Assembly: GCF_964656455.1 (NCBI RefSeq)
Contig: NC_135717.1
Location: forward strand, 6,386,001 to 6,450,000
From: Halichoerus grypus
Lineage: Eukaryota; Chordata; Mammalia; Carnivora; Phocidae
Direction: 5' to 3'
Length of the DNA: 64,000 bases
The notes under the pieces were generated by a model that was not told where the DNA came from, ran no database searches, and saw nothing but the letters and a program-made list of their open reading frames with translations. Every line of letters starts with the position of its first letter. The first letter of the stretch is position 1. Shown in pieces: positions 46,840 through 59,389 of this stretch. Made by a program: the position numbers and the translations under genes.

Positions 46840-47415
46840 GGTTTTACCTCCAAAATATGTCTTGACTCTGCCTGCTTTGCCACCATCCCGAGCCTCTCCT
46901 GCTTGGACCACTGTAAGTGCTGCTTCCCTTCTTATCCCCTCTAATCTATAGTCCGTTGACACAGCACAGGCAAAATGACCTTCGTAAAACAGGTGGCTTC
47001 CCGCCAAAGTAAGGTTAAGCCGTAATTTTTAGTGTGTCCCAGTTCCTGGATAATCTGGTTCTGCCTGCTTCTGCTACCTCTTCTCATGTAGCTCTGTCCC
47101 TCACTTAACTCTGCAGAAGCCATACTGCACTTTGGCTTGTTCTCAGATACACAGAGTAATTTCTGGCCTCAATCCTTGTGCCTGGAAAAATCTGAATGAC
47201 TGGCTCATTCTCATTCTTTGGGTTTCAGCCTACATGTCATCTTTTCAGAAAATCGTTCTTCAAGTTGTTCATCCTCCATTAATAGAGCACCCTACCTGTT
47301 TGCTTTCTAGAGCTTATCTCCATTTATAATTTTATTTGCTTATATATTTTTTGTCTGCTGCACTAGTATATAAGTATCAAAGGGTAAGTGCCTTGTTTGT
47401 TTTGTTCTGTATTAT
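46840..47415 (+). mobile_element. L2 LINE 3' region
   Basis: 'aaaatatgtcttgactctgc' and 'cttgtgcctggaaaaatctg' fit L2. It precedes the ZSCAN25 SCAN exon. Confidence 0.6.
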
Positions 47416-47420
47416 ATTTC

Positions 47421-47617
47421 CTTTTTTTTTTTTTTTTAAGGATTTTATTTCTTTGTTTGAGAGAGAGCAAGAGAGAGAGAGAGAGAGCACAGAGGGAGAG
47501 GGAGAAGCAGACTCCCCGCTGAGCAGAGAGCCAGATGTGGGGCTTGATCCCAGGGCCCCAAGATCATGACCCAAGCCAAAAGCAGATGCTCAACCAACTG
47601 AGCCACCCAGGCACCCA
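47421..47617 (-). mobile_element. Carnivore SINE, (GA)-rich subtype
   Basis: Duplication ctgtattatatttc / ctgtgttatatttc. Confidence 0.93.
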
Positions 47618-48004
47618 ATCTGTGTTATATTTCTAGTTTCTGCAGGTCTGGCATATGTATTTATTGAAGGTGTATTATACCTTTGGAAGAGTAGGCCCGT
47701 GTGACTGATCTAATTATAACCTATTTTATATTCTCTGATTTTAGTGTTATCTCCCTAATGAGATCCTGCAGTGTTTGTGGGTATAAAGTAAACCCCATAC
47801 ATTTTTTTTGCACATACTAGCTAGTTAACATATATTTACTGAATTGAATTGACGTGATTTTCAGGGTATATGTTCAGTCTTTTGAAAGTAATTGTCATGT
47901 TCTCTAGCAGAATATCCATTGATGTAGACACAGAACTGGGATGGACTGACTTTTCCTTTGTCTCATTTTTGCTGCCATTTTTGTTTGTCTGGTCTTCCCA
48001 ACAG

Positions 48005-48420
48005 ACCTTCAGTCTTCTGGGAGGGGTGTGAAGATGCTTAAGGAGCGTCCAAGGATGGCAGAAGACCCTCAGCAGCAGATGGGTGTTCCTGTGGTAAAGC
48101 TAGAGAAAGAGTTGCCATGGGGCAGGGGAAGGGAGGACCCTAGTCCGGAGACTTTTCGTCTGAGGTTTCGGCAGTTCCGCTACCAGGAGGCAGCTGGTCC
48201 TCAGGAAGCCCTCAGGGAACTCCAGGAACTCTGTCGCCAGTGGCTGAGGCCTGAGCTGCACACCAAGGAGCAGATCATGGAGTTGCTGGTGCTGGAGCAG
48301 TTCCTGACCATCCTGCCACGGGAGTTCTATGCCTGGATTCGGGAGCATGGCCTGGAGAGTGGCAAGGCTCTTGTGGCCATGGTGGAGGACTTCACAGAGA
48401 GAACATTGGAGGCCAAGGCG
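48005..48420 (+). CDS. ZSCAN25: ZSCAN25 exon with start codon and SCAN domain
   Basis: Acceptor CCCAACAG ends at 48004, ATG is at 48034, and donor GCG|GTGGGT follows 48420. The SCAN core has the typical [20 protein letters not shown] start and [20 protein letters not shown] helix motif, ending [12 protein letters not shown] (129 residues). The exon ends in phase 0. Confidence 0.92.
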
Positions 48421-51400
48421 GTGGGTGAGAAGGGGGTATCTGGGTCTTGTTTCATTGGTGTGGGAAGGGGAGATTTAAAGAATTGAAAAGTTTGAGGAAG
48501 CAGTGGGAGTAGATGAGGTATACAGTCTCCTTCATCTGCTCCCAGACTCCCTGAGGTACTGTTTGGAGGGCAGTGGAGTTTTCAGGAAGAAAAGTCATTC
48601 TCAGGGAAGCTGCAGGGCCTGTAGAAGGGCTGTTAGCTTCCCTTTTGGTCATCAGGACAGAGGCCTGGCCATATTTCCCTTGTGAGCCTCAGGCCTAAAG
48701 AAGGCAGTTGTGACCAGTTTTAAGGTCCCTCATAGACTCATTCCTCTTTGGGCAGAGATGCATGTGGGAATACAGAGAATTCCACTTGGGTGAATATTCT
48801 TACTAAGAAGCATGGTCTGCACAGTGCTCAAGTGGCTCACATTAGCGATTCTGTGGTGGTGTTCTGGTGATACCAGGCAGTTGCATCTCAGATGCTTCCT
48901 TGGGACTTTGGCAACGTGTCTGTGACTCTTTGGTACAGTCACCTGATTGTTGGCTGGGAAAGAAGAGAGCAGGACTTAACATAACTGTTTTGCTTGCAAG
49001 TAACCATCTTTCTTCACTTCATTCTTCCTTTTCCTACTGTAGTTACCCCTGACTTCCTCCATAATCCTAAGAATTGTTTTATTTACTCCCAACCCAGGAG
49101 CTTTAAAGTAGACCAAAAAGGGCCTGTTTTTGTGACTGTGTCTCAATGTGAGTTGTCCTGATTTTTCTTGCTATTTTTAGAGCAAGTTTTTCTCACTAGC
49201 TAATTCACTACGGAATCAAGGTTTGTATTTTTTACTTTTAGCATTTATAATTGGGGGATTTTTTTCCTAGTAGGGAGTGTTTTGGGCTAAAGTTCTCAAC
49301 CAAACAATATTTAGCCTCTCTGTGATATTATTCATGGTGGAATTCGGTCAGGCCAAAGGGACCCTTACAAAATGGCATGGACACATAACAGTTGCATAGA
49401 GCCTGATAAAGAGAGGTTAGCCTCTTTTTCACCTTCCCACTGACATCCTGGGGAAGAACCTAGCCAGCTTTTTCTTCCCCTCCTTTGCAGCTGGAATAGT
49501 TGTTTTCTTGGTTCTCTTTTTAGGTTTTAATTCAAATCCCTCACCCAGGCCTCATTCTAATAGGTGTTGGGGACTGTCCTTAGGTTCCATGCCACGTGCA
49601 GGGAGAACAACAGGAGACAGCACTTGGCAGAGGCCCTTGGGAACCAGGTGTCCACCTGGGGCCAGTGGAGATCAAGCCCGAGTGGGGGATGCCCCATGGA
49701 GAAGGAGTTCAAGGCCTAGACCAAGGCACTGAGGAGCAACTCAGTCAGGATCCTGGAGCTGGGACCCAAGCCTTTCAGGAGCAGGGTAAGATGCAAACAG
49801 TAAAGAAGTAAGGACACAGAAAACTCTGCTTTGTGACTCTGTCCTTTACAAGCCCAGCAATTGATAAATTAAGTGACCTGTGGGCTGTAATTACGAGTTT
49901 TCCTGGTTACTTCCTTGACTTCAGTAGGAAACAGATGAAGTGAAATTGTTTTCTATATCTTGACTCTCTGATTTCTGTAGGGGATACCTGGGATTATGCT
50001 CTCTTACCATTTCTTTTCTTCTCTTTTCCCTCACATCCCTTTCTAGAAACCTCCTGGAATATGCAGGTGACATGTAGAGATATTTTTTAAGTGGGCAGAC
50101 AAACCATATCCCTAAAAGTAATATGTGACTTCATTGTGTTACTGAATCTCAAAGGGGGTTATTTCCAGAGTGTGACCAGGGAGCATGGCTGGTCTTCAAG
50201 GGGCAGGGCATATTGGGTTGGGATTGTCTTCTTGGTTGAGAACAGGGTAGGCTGTACCCAAACCCCATCTGTATGGAGTCTCCTTAAGGTTCTTAGGGTT
50301 CTATTTGTCAGGCAGTGGACACCTTTGAACAAGCTAACTGCAAGACCGTGCTAATCTTTCTCATGCTTTTTTCCCTTTGCTTAGCTCTGCCAGTTCTTCA
50401 GGCTGGTCCTGGCCTCCCTCCAGTGAACACCAGGGACCAAGAGATGGCAGCTGGGTTCCTTACAGCTGGATCCCAGGTGAGCTGTACCTCTGCCCTTCTG
50501 GGGACCATGACATTGTTTTGAATGAGTTCACTTTCCCTAAGGTTTCTCTGCACAACTAAGTACCTTTCTTGTTCTGATGGATATGACAGTTTTGTTTTCT
50601 CCACTTTATCATCCTCAGTTAACTTGAGTTGAGCCTTATGCCTGGACCCTTAGGGTCAATAAGGCTCAGTACACTCATTTTTATTGCTCTGTGACTTTTT
50701 TTTTTTTTTTTTTTTTGCTTGACTCAGGATTACTCTTTTAATTGTGAGGAAGAAGACGACCTTATTGATAGAAACCCCCTAGGCTTGATCTAGGCTGTGG
50801 CAGTTGGTCAGTAACCCTTTGCAGATAGCCTTTATGGATACTTCTGCTGCTACTCTTCCTCTGAACCCTCCTTCTCCCACATCAGCAAGAAGGTAGCTGA
50901 CTCAGGGTTCGGGACTCCCTGGAGCACTGAGCAGAGTGGTCCCACTGGCCCCTATCCTGGCTACACCAGGAGTTTTGGCTTTGTTTGCACTTCTTTGCCT
51001 GCCACAGATGGGGGAAAAGAGCACAGATGGGGCACTCTTGCCATGTCCACTGGGTGCTGTTACCAGGGAGGTGGGGGATTTCCAGCATGGCACCTTTCTG
51101 AAGGGGACAGTGGTTTTAAAGTGAAGAGTTCTTGTAGAAGGAAAGCTGTCATTTGGCAGGAAAAAAAAATGAATCAAGGCTGGTCTAACTAAAACTTTGG
51201 GCAAGGTTTATGCCTGTGTCATTTCCTATTCCTGTTTTCCCAGGATGGAGATAAAGGATGACAACATGTTTTAATTTTGCCAGACCCTCCCCTTCTCCTG
51301 TAATAGTTCTTCATGGTGTTGAATGATACTGAATTTATTTTAACACAACATTGTTCTTAAGACAAGGCCTGCCCGGGGGCGCCTGGGTGGCTCAGTTGTT

Positions 51401-54400
51401 AAGTGTCTGCCTTCGGCTCAGGTCATGATCCCAGGGTCCTGGGTTCAAGCCCCGCATCAGGCTCCCTGCTCGGTGGGAAGCCTGCTTCTTCCTCTCCCAC
51501 TCCCCCTGCTTGTGTTCCCTCTCTCACTGTGTCTCTCTCTGTCAAATAAATAAAAAAATCTTAAAAAAAAAAAAAAAAGACAAGGCCTGCCCAAATATTT
51601 ACTTACCTCTGAGGGAAAATCAGTTTTAGATGAGTGGATCTGCTCTGAGGCTTGAATGGAGGCACTTGAAAAATGGGAATTGGGTTTTGTGGTTGTGAGG
51701 GTATAAGCTCGGTGTCTGCAGCAAAGTCTCGGAAATACAGTGGCTCAGATGAATCCATTACTCCCCTGTCATTAACTGTCGAGAGGTAGGCCTTTCTGCC
51801 CCCCAGACCACTAACGACTTCAGTTCCTTCGGTTTTCTTGCTCCATTCTTCCCTAGAGTGTTGTCCCCTGTTGTCTTCTGCTTTTAGACTCTTCCTACCT
51901 TAGGATTATTTTTCTATCTATAGCAATTTCCTATTGTTTCAGGGGTTGGGGCCATTTAAAGATATGGCCCTGGCCTTCCCCGAGGAGGAGTGGAGGCATG
52001 TGACTCCAGCCCAGATAGACTGCTTTGGGGAATACGTGGAACCCCGGGACTGTGGGGTCTCAGCTTCAGGTAAGACTGTTTCCATCCCAAAGGTAAGAAA
52101 CTGAGGAATTTTGAAATTTTGGAATTTTGAAAACAGGAATAGGAAATGACATAGGCATAAACCTTGCCCAAAGTTTTAGCTAGACCAGGTCAGGGTTCTT
52201 GCCCTTGCCCCAGATTTCAGAACCTGGTACTACTGACAAAAGAAAATGAGTAAATGGGTCCAAGGAAAGAGCGTGGATCCAGGTTTAAGGAGCTGGCCAT
52301 GTGCTTTCCTTTCAGGAGAGGAGTGGACAAGGGGGCAAGAAAACACCAGGCTGTGATGAGACAGGTCGGTCATTAGGATTCCTGGAGCACCTACTCTGTC
52401 TGTGACCGAAGAGTACCCAGGCTCGAGAGCAAAAGAGCGGCAAAAAATGATCCTCTGATCTTGTTCATTCAGTAGGGATTTATTGAGTGCCCTCTGGGTG
52501 CTGGCCCCACCTTAGCAGTTTTGTGTTGGGGCAGGACTAATGGCAGGGAAGCCTTCGGAGCACGAGGTGTGTGTACAGAGGATGGCAGGAGGATGGACAG
52601 AAAGATGTTAGAAACCGGAGAGGTCCATGTGCTCCCATGTCACAGAGCGAGCAGAGCCTGGGCTGGGCCTGTCTCAGGTGGTGGCCAGGTTTTACCTGGG
52701 GTTGGAGCTGGAAGGGCGAGACCACGATGCAAATGAAAAGCCCACAGGAGGAGGAGCAGCAAGAGAGGAGGGAAGAGCGAGCCCAGGGAAGTACAAGGAG
52801 AGGCCCTGGTGGGAAAGCCCGGGAGGAGGGGGCTAGGGACTGCCAGAGTGGAGAGGAATATCTGCGGGTTGGAGGGAGGGAGGAAAAGAAACGTGGTTGG
52901 GAATGGCCCTCTCCTTTGTTCCCTCTGCTTCTTTTCCTTTCATAACTTTCTAAGTTATGTACTGACTGCTCATCTACTGACCCCACCCCATCTGGCCGAT
53001 TTTCATCTTGAAACATGTTGAGGGATGAGTGAGAGTATCACTATACTGCCTTTAGCACATGAGAATCCATCCTGGCTCCATCACTTACTGATTGTGACCT
53101 TGGACACCACAGGTGACCTTTTTAGGACTCTGGTTTCTCAGTTGCAAAATGGGAAATCTCATGGCATTGTGAGGATTAATGTTTGGCGAATATAGTAGTG
53201 TTAGATATTTTTATTAGCTCTACAAATATTATTTCTTTATGAGTCAGTCAACATTCATTTATTTATCACCCCAAAATATTTATTTGGCACTTGCTATGTG
53301 ACCAACATTCTGGTGACTATGAAGTCTTAAAGGTCCTTGCCTCTACAATCTTAGCAGCTCGGATGAAGAGCCCAAGTGTATGTAATAATGGTCGTTATGG
53401 AGTAGTGTAAGGGACACTAGAGGAGGGACTTAGGAGAACTGGGTCCAGGTAGGGTTGTCATGCCATGGCAGTGATGTGAGTGGTCAAAGGCTGCCAACAT
53501 ACGTTATAAAAGATGTAAGACTTCTGTAATGGCAGAGGACGTGGAAACCCTCGGACATAACTGTGCAGCGCAGGAGCTCCTGCAGTGTGCCCCAGATGGT
53601 GGTATTAGCATTCCAGCACCTTGGTTCCCCTCAGGGACAAAATTCTGCCACCAACGCTGCTGTGTGCTGGAAGATTCTGCGCTCCTATTGCTAGAGGGTT
53701 TTTACATGCCCTTGGCCATTCTGACTCTGCTAGAGAGTCTGGCTGTATGTTTGTCCTCTTCCCATTGTTTCAAAAAACCTAAGCACTTCCCTAAGTGTTT
53801 ATGCTGTCTTGGTGGGCTGAGGTCCGTTTCCCACGCATACTGTGTAATGGCTGTCTCAACCTTCAGATCATCCTGGGATTTAGTCCCATGAATGTGTGGC
53901 TCCTGCATTGACAGCTGTGTAGGATTGGGCCTGAGACACCAGAATTCCATGATATGTAATACCTAGCACATACTCATATCTCCTCAGAGTCTAGGTAAGG
54001 CTTGTGCTTTACATTTAGTTTCAGTTTTACTATTCATAACACCTCAAAACTGGAAACTAATACCATACACTAACAAAAAAGAACATAGTGTAATTATAGC
54101 TATGTTCCACAATGTGGGTGAATCTTAAAAGCATAATAATGAGCAGAAGCAGCCATAAACAATGTGTGAATCCAATGCATAAAGTTCAAGACCAGGCAAA
54201 AGCACTTTATGGTGATAAAAGTCTGGATAGCATGTTTGCCAAGGGGGGCAGGATATAGTCACTGGAGGGCATGGGAGAGGGCTTTCTGGATGCTGGTAAT
54301 GTTTCTTGAGCTGGATGCTGTTTACATGGTTGTGTTCATTATGAAAATTCTTTGAACTCTATAGTTAATGTTTTGTGCAGTTTTACTTTCCTGGGAAATT

Positions 54401-56738
54401 TACAAAAGAATCCGTCAGAGGTGAGAGTCCTTCATCTTTGTTTAGGTCAGGAGGCATGTGATGTTTTTCTTTTTGCATTTTAACAGCGTCACCTGAAAGG
54501 ACCCTTTCCATCCTTAAGTGCTGCTTGTTGTCTCTCTCTCTTTCTTTTTTTAAAAATTTTATTTTTAAGTAATCTATATACCCAATCTGGGGCGCGAATT
54601 TACAATCTGAGATTAAGAGTTGCATGCTTCATGGACTGAGCCAGCAAGGTGCCCCTTGTTTCTCTTTTTTTCTGTCTTGGCTATTTTGCTCCCTAGAGCC
54701 TTCCCTTTTTTTCGCCTTCCTCCTGTTCTTCTGTAAATAATTGTGTTAATTTAGAGAGAATGAAAGAGGGATCAGAGGAAGGACATCTAGACAGCTTGAG
54801 GCATTTCAGTAGCATTCACGGGCATTTCAGTCTGGTAGAAGTCAGTGACAGAGTGGGTTTGTTCATTCATCCAGCAGCCAGTAAGCCTATGCCAGGCTCC
54901 CAGGAGACCCAGATTGATAAAACCTGGTTAGGCGGAGGGAGCAGCGTGAGCAGGGACCACTTGCTGAGCAAGTGTAGGGAGGATATGGAGAACTCCAAGT
55001 AGTTCACCATCCCTGGAATAGGTTGGTAATCTCTAGGGAAGGCAGAACACCTTGATGAATGTAAAATAGCATTTTCAACAAGATTGTGTGTAAATAAGTA
55101 CAGGATAAGCAAAGTGCTAATTCAGTATATATTCGCTGAAGAGAGCAAGCAGGGTTGCTTTCTTCAAGGAAATCATTGAGTTAGATTTAGAAGTAAATGA
55201 AAGTCCGAGTTAGTAGAACGTTAAGTGAGTGGTTGTTAAAACTTGGCAGACTATTCTGTAAAAAGGTACAGAGATTGTCTTAGCTCGGGTTGCTATAATA
55301 GAATATTATAGACTGTGTGGATTAAACAACAGACATTTATTTCTCAGAGTTCTGGAAGTTCAAGATGAAGGTTCCTGTAGATTCAGTGTCTGGAGAACAC
55401 CCTCTTCCTCGCTTGCACCTGGCTGCCACCTCACTGTGTCTTCACATGGCAGACAATGGAGGGATCCATCTTGTGTCTCTGCCTCTTCACAAGGGCAGTA
55501 ATCCTATCATGAGGAATCATGCTCACATGACCTGTGTGTGCAAAGCGCTCTGGTTTCTCTTCCTTTTCTTATAAGGACACTAATCCCATTTGGGGGGCTC
55601 CACCCTTATGACTGTACCTTATTACTTCTCAAACACCCCATCTCCTGATAGCATCACATTAGGGCATAGGGCTTCAACCTATGAATTTGGGGGGTTGGGG
55701 ACACAAACATTCAGTCAATAACAGAGATGGAGAGAAGTAGAGCAAAGTTTGGTTTTAGAGTCAGTGAAAGGAAACTGTATTGAGGTTGTCAGTCAAAGGG
55801 AAAAAGAAGGAATTGTTAGGGGGATACCTTAGGAGCCAGATTCTAACGTATAAATTTACTTTCATCATTGCTGTAGAATCAGCCTGTATCTCCTTTGTCC
55901 TGTAGGCATTGGGAGCAAGGAAAAGGAGTCTAAAACCCAGCAGGCAGACCTCAAGGGGGCGCTTGCTCGGGTGACGTCAGAGAGGTTTGGGGAAGCCACG
56001 CTTCAGAGCCCTGAGCTTGGAAGAAGCTGTGAGCAGGAGCCCAGTAGTTCTGTGGGAAACATGCCAGGGCCGTCGCCTCCTCAGCATGGCGTCATACCCC
56101 TGCCGGATGACCTCAAGACCCACAGCTCCTTCTGGAAGCCCTTTCAGTGCCCCGAGTGTGGAAAAGGCTTCAGTCGGAGCTCAAATCTTGTCAGACACCA
56201 GAGAACTCATGAAGAAGAGAAATCCTATGGGTGCGTCGAGTGTGGGAAGGGGTTCACCTTGAGAGAGTACCTCATGAAGCACCAGAGAACACACCTGGGA
56301 AAGAGACCCTATGTGTGCAGTGAGTGCTGGAAAACCTTCAGCCAGAGGCACCACCTTGAGGTCCACCAGAGGAGTCACACGGGGGAGAAGCCCTACAAGT
56401 GTGGTGACTGCTGGAAAAGCTTCAGCCGGAGGCAGCATCTGCAGGTGCATCGGAGAACTCACACGGGGGAAAAGCCCTACACCTGTGAGTGCGGCAAGAG
56501 CTTCAGCAGGAACGCAAACCTGGCTGTGCACCGGCGAGCCCACACAGGCGAGAAGCCGTATGGGTGCCAGGTGTGTGGGAAGCGGTTCAGTAAAGGGGAG
56601 CGGCTGGTCAGACACCAGAGGATCCATACTGGGGAAAAGCCCTACCACTGTCCTGCCTGCGGGAGGAGCTTCAACCAGAGGTCCATCCTCAATCGGCACC
56701 AGAAAACTCAGCATCGCCAGGAGACCCTGGTGCAGTAA
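48034..56738 (+). CDS. ZSCAN25: ZSCAN25, SCAN and C2H2 zinc-finger protein, 5 coding exons
   Basis: Formerly ZNF498; a nuclear SCAN-type zinc-finger protein. Exons 48034-48420, 49584-49785, 50385-50476, 51943-52069 and 55906-56738 join in consistent phases to 546 residues; human is 544 by memory. Order: a VKLE SUMO-type site (21-24), SCAN domain (about 41-124, a dimerisation module), a Pro/Glu-rich linker, a KRAB-like segment ([17 protein letters not shown]), then seven fingers from about residue 349 to the C-terminus. Finger 5 has one residue instead of two between its Cys pair, and finger 7 has four between its His pair (HQKTQH). I chose ATG 48034 rather than the in-frame GTG at 48028 because it matches the human MLKE start. 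Downstream human order leads to CYP3A. Confidence 0.93.
49584..49785 (+). CDS. ZSCAN25: ZSCAN25 linker exon
   Basis: TGTCCTTAG acceptor, CAGG|GTAAGA donor. Encodes [17 protein letters not shown] and onward to QAFQEQ, a polar, Gly/Glu-rich linker of 67 residues close to the human one I recall. Confidence 0.88.
50385..50476 (+). CDS. ZSCAN25: ZSCAN25 small linker exon
   Basis: TTTGCTTAG acceptor, CCCAG|GTGAGC donor. Encodes the Ala completed by the previous exon's last base, then [18 protein letters not shown] to TAGSQ (30 residues), ending in phase 0. Confidence 0.88.
51375..51578 (+). mobile_element. Carnivore SINE, young-looking
   Basis: Exact duplication gacaaggcctgccc (51361-51374 and 51579-51592). 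In a ZSCAN25 intron, about 365 bases before the KRAB-like exon. Confidence 0.96.
51943..52069 (+). CDS. ZSCAN25: ZSCAN25 exon with KRAB-like segment
   Basis: TTGTTTCAG acceptor, TTCAG|GTAAGA donor. Encodes [20 protein letters not shown] and onward to [11 protein letters not shown] (42 residues). The F-x-D-x-A-x-x-F-x-x-E-E-W pattern is that of a KRAB-A box, but the second half (normally DLYREVMLENY) reads DCFGEYVEP, so it is a diverged or shortened KRAB. Confidence 0.88.
53050..53250 (+). repeat. MIR
   Basis: 'cttactgattgtgaccttgg' and 'ctcagttgcaaaatgggaaa' match. Confidence 0.68.
54020..54365 (+). mobile_element. Old L1 3' end
   Basis: 'gggtgaatcttaaaagcata' and 'atgtttcttgagctggatgc' are typical of L1M 3' ends. 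Confidence 0.55.
54548..54655 (-). mobile_element. Old carnivore SINE fragment
   Basis: 'aagtaatctatatacccaat' to 'gagccagcaaggtgcccc'. Confidence 0.8.
55270..55725 (-). mobile_element. MLT1-type MaLR solo LTR
   Basis: 'tgtcttagctcgggttgcta', 'atttatttctcagagttctg' and 'aaggacactaatcccatttg' read as antisense MLT1. It ends 180 bases before the ZSCAN25 finger exon. Confidence 0.72.
55906..56738 (+). CDS. ZSCAN25: ZSCAN25 terminal exon, seven zinc fingers
   Basis: GTCCTGTAG acceptor and stop TAA at 56736-56738. A 78-residue spacer leads to fingers starting FQC (56142), YGC, YVC, YKC, YTC, YGC and YHC. Fingers 3 and 4 carry ECWK/DCWK in place of ECGK. Finger 5 is YTCECGKSF (C-x-C, 56478-56492). 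C-terminus ends QETLVQ. Confidence 0.95.
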
Positions 56739-58125
56739 GGGTGCCATGCTGAAATGCACCTTTTTTGTAAATGGAACGTCCTGGAAGGTGCAGGACCTTT
56801 CAGGACCACAAATGGAGGGAGACCTCATTGGAGGATGCATTCGTCTTTACTCACTGAAGGGCTTTGAAGTGGGGGCTGAAGAGTGATGGGGTGCGGAAAG
56901 GCACTTTGACCCATTTTCCTTCTATTTGTTGAAAACAGAACCAGGGAAAGGCCTGATTTATTTTGAGTTTCCAGAGAGCACAGCTCCTCATGTCTTTTAT
57001 CCAAGTGATGTGAACAGTTTCTCACCGTCTTTTGGGGAAAGGATATCCTGAATTTCAGAGCCTCCTTTGGTGGAATGTTCATATCCGCCTCTTGAGCAAG
57101 TCTGGTAGTTAAAGCAAAATTTTCTCCCATGTTGGAAGCTTAAACCTCATTTTTATGAGGGCTGTATCTACCTGCAAGATCCTTAGTTCAGACTTTGCCT
57201 TCCTTCTTTTCCATTTAACAAATATTTATTGAACAGCTACTCTGTGCCTGGTGCTGGGAACACAGTGGTGAACAAGACACATGAGATCTGAGCCTCCCGG
57301 AGCTTGTGATTTAGCAATGGAAACACACAGAACCATTAATAACTCCAGGCGTTCTAAGTTATGTTTGTGCTAAGTGCTGTGTGAGAGGATAGTCTTCTGG
57401 TGCTCACTCGTTCTGCCCTGCTGCTCAGGTGCCTGGATCTTTCCCTCCCCAGTTGGGATCTCTCAGGCAGCTTTGTTGATTTTACTTTATTTGTAACCCC
57501 CTTTGTCTCTGTACCATTGTACCCTCATCTGTAAAGTTTCCCCATTATTCCTTGTACTGTAACAACTGTTCACCTATCCATTAGGAAATTAATATTTTGT
57601 TATTGATCACTGAATAAACATGAAAGTATTTTAAAAAACATTCAGTTCTATATAAAGATCTGATTAAATGAATCCAAAAGATGAACTGGTATTAATACCT
57701 TATATTTGATGGCATTTTACAGTATATAAGATGCCTTTTTTTCTATTCGTTATGCATTCCACACATATTTGTTGAGGCCCAACAGGAACTCAGCTAGGTG
57801 TTCGCCATACATCAGTGAATGAAATAGGGGGAAAAGATCCTTGACCTTGTAGAGCTTACATTTTAGTGAATATATTTGATCTTCAGAACCACCTAAGGTG
57901 GAACCCGTGGATACTCCCATAAACACTGGATCTGGGATCTGCGCCTTTGTTCTTGGTCCTGTCAGTGTCTTGCCTTGAAATGCATTCGCCACCTACCCCT
58001 TGTTACTAAATAGTCTCTGTTGGTACATCTAGAGCCTTGTCATCTGAGAGGATCTTGGTCGCCAACTATGGATGATGAGGTGGTAGTGATCTGTTTTGCA
58101 TGAGTGCCAATTCAGGAAAAATAAA
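56739..58125 (+). other. ZSCAN25: ZSCAN25 3' UTR and polyadenylation signals
   Basis: AATAAA occurs at 57613-57618 and again at 58120-58125 (followed by GATGTTTGTAGG), giving UTRs of about 0.9 or 1.4 kb. Two old repeat-like segments (57205-57340, 57740-57880) lie inside. Confidence 0.5.
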
Positions 58126-58375
58126 GATGTTTGTAGGCATTTAAAAATACATAATAATGAGAAGGTATAGTATTTGTAACTGTTCATGCTTTCTTATTTT
58201 GCCATCACTAAAGAGTTTCCTTTCTGCTTAAAATTCTGTGTAATGAATGTGGACCACACAGCAGTATTGTTGTAGTGCTGTGCCTTCGAATGCTGGCTGC
58301 TGAGTGAGAGAGTCTGAGTACTATAATTACAAGATGTGATTTGTCTTGTGGTGCCTTTTGTTTTTATTTTTATTG

Positions 58376-58570
58376 ATTTATTTTTTAAAAAGTTTATTTG
58401 AGAGAGTGCGCACGCATGGGAGCACGAGCAAGGGGGAAGGTCAGAGGGAGAGGGAGAAGCAGAAACAGACTTCCTACTGAGCAGGGGGAGCCCGATGGTG
58501 GCTGATCCCAGAATCCCGGGATCATGACCTGAGCCGAAGGTAGATGCCTGACTGAGCCATCCAGGTGTCC
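58376..58570 (-). mobile_element. Carnivore SINE, diverged
   Basis: Duplication tggtgccttttg / tggtgcctttta. Confidence 0.92.
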
Positions 58571-59389
58571 TTTATGGTGCCTTTTAATATTAGATTCTTT
58601 TCCTGAGTATTTTTCTCCCCATTTTTTCATTGTAAATAAGATAAATGATGACTTCAACACAAAGAGTTTCATTACTCAGTCTACTTTGAAACACATTATT
58701 TTATCACATGTTTCTTAGATAGCCATGGTAGATAGCCATGATGTTTCATTTTAATTTAGCAGATGACTTCCTGGCCTCTCAGCTGTCCCTATGAGCCTGC
58801 AGTAGCCAGGGCATAAGTGTATCTGAGATGTCATGCACTGTCTGAGACACTAGGTTGCTGCTACTTAGCAATGTTGAGGTCCAGATGTAAAATCAGCTCT
58901 TTTTTCCCACTTCCCAGACAAGCTTGGCTAAGCTTACAGCCACCTTGCAGCCAAACCCAGGGGAAGGCTTTCCCTAAGTCTCTGGCTTGTGGTCTGTAGG
59001 ACCTGGGGCTGATGTGGCCTGAGTTTGGCCTTCTCTAGGAGGTCCATATTCCAAAACTAGTCAAGGAGTCTGGGGCTGCTACAGGCTGGGAGTAGCTCAT
59101 CAATGGTCTTTCTGTTTACCTGAATTAAATTTAGAGATTCTCTTTGATCATATCCTTAGCCAAATAGGACTTCGGGTTTTCAGCCAGTTGGAATCTCTTC
59201 AGAGAAGCTTTGGTAGGAGCTAGGCCTTGCTGGCTTTTTCTTTTAGGTTCCCCTATCTGCTTTGAGACCAAAATTTATGGATGATGCCTCGAAAAAGCCT
59301 CAAAAGAAAAAATATTTCCATGGAGTTTTAGTAATATTTTTGTTACTTATTCAAATGTTAAGTATTTTGTTTTCTCTGTTTTTCTATTT

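Noticed and set aside
46800..46912. Possible ZSCAN25 5' UTR exon (TTCTTTAG acceptor, CCACT|GTAAGT donor)
   Set aside because: Most of it lies in an L2 element and nothing beyond the splice-like ends supports it; would need cDNA.
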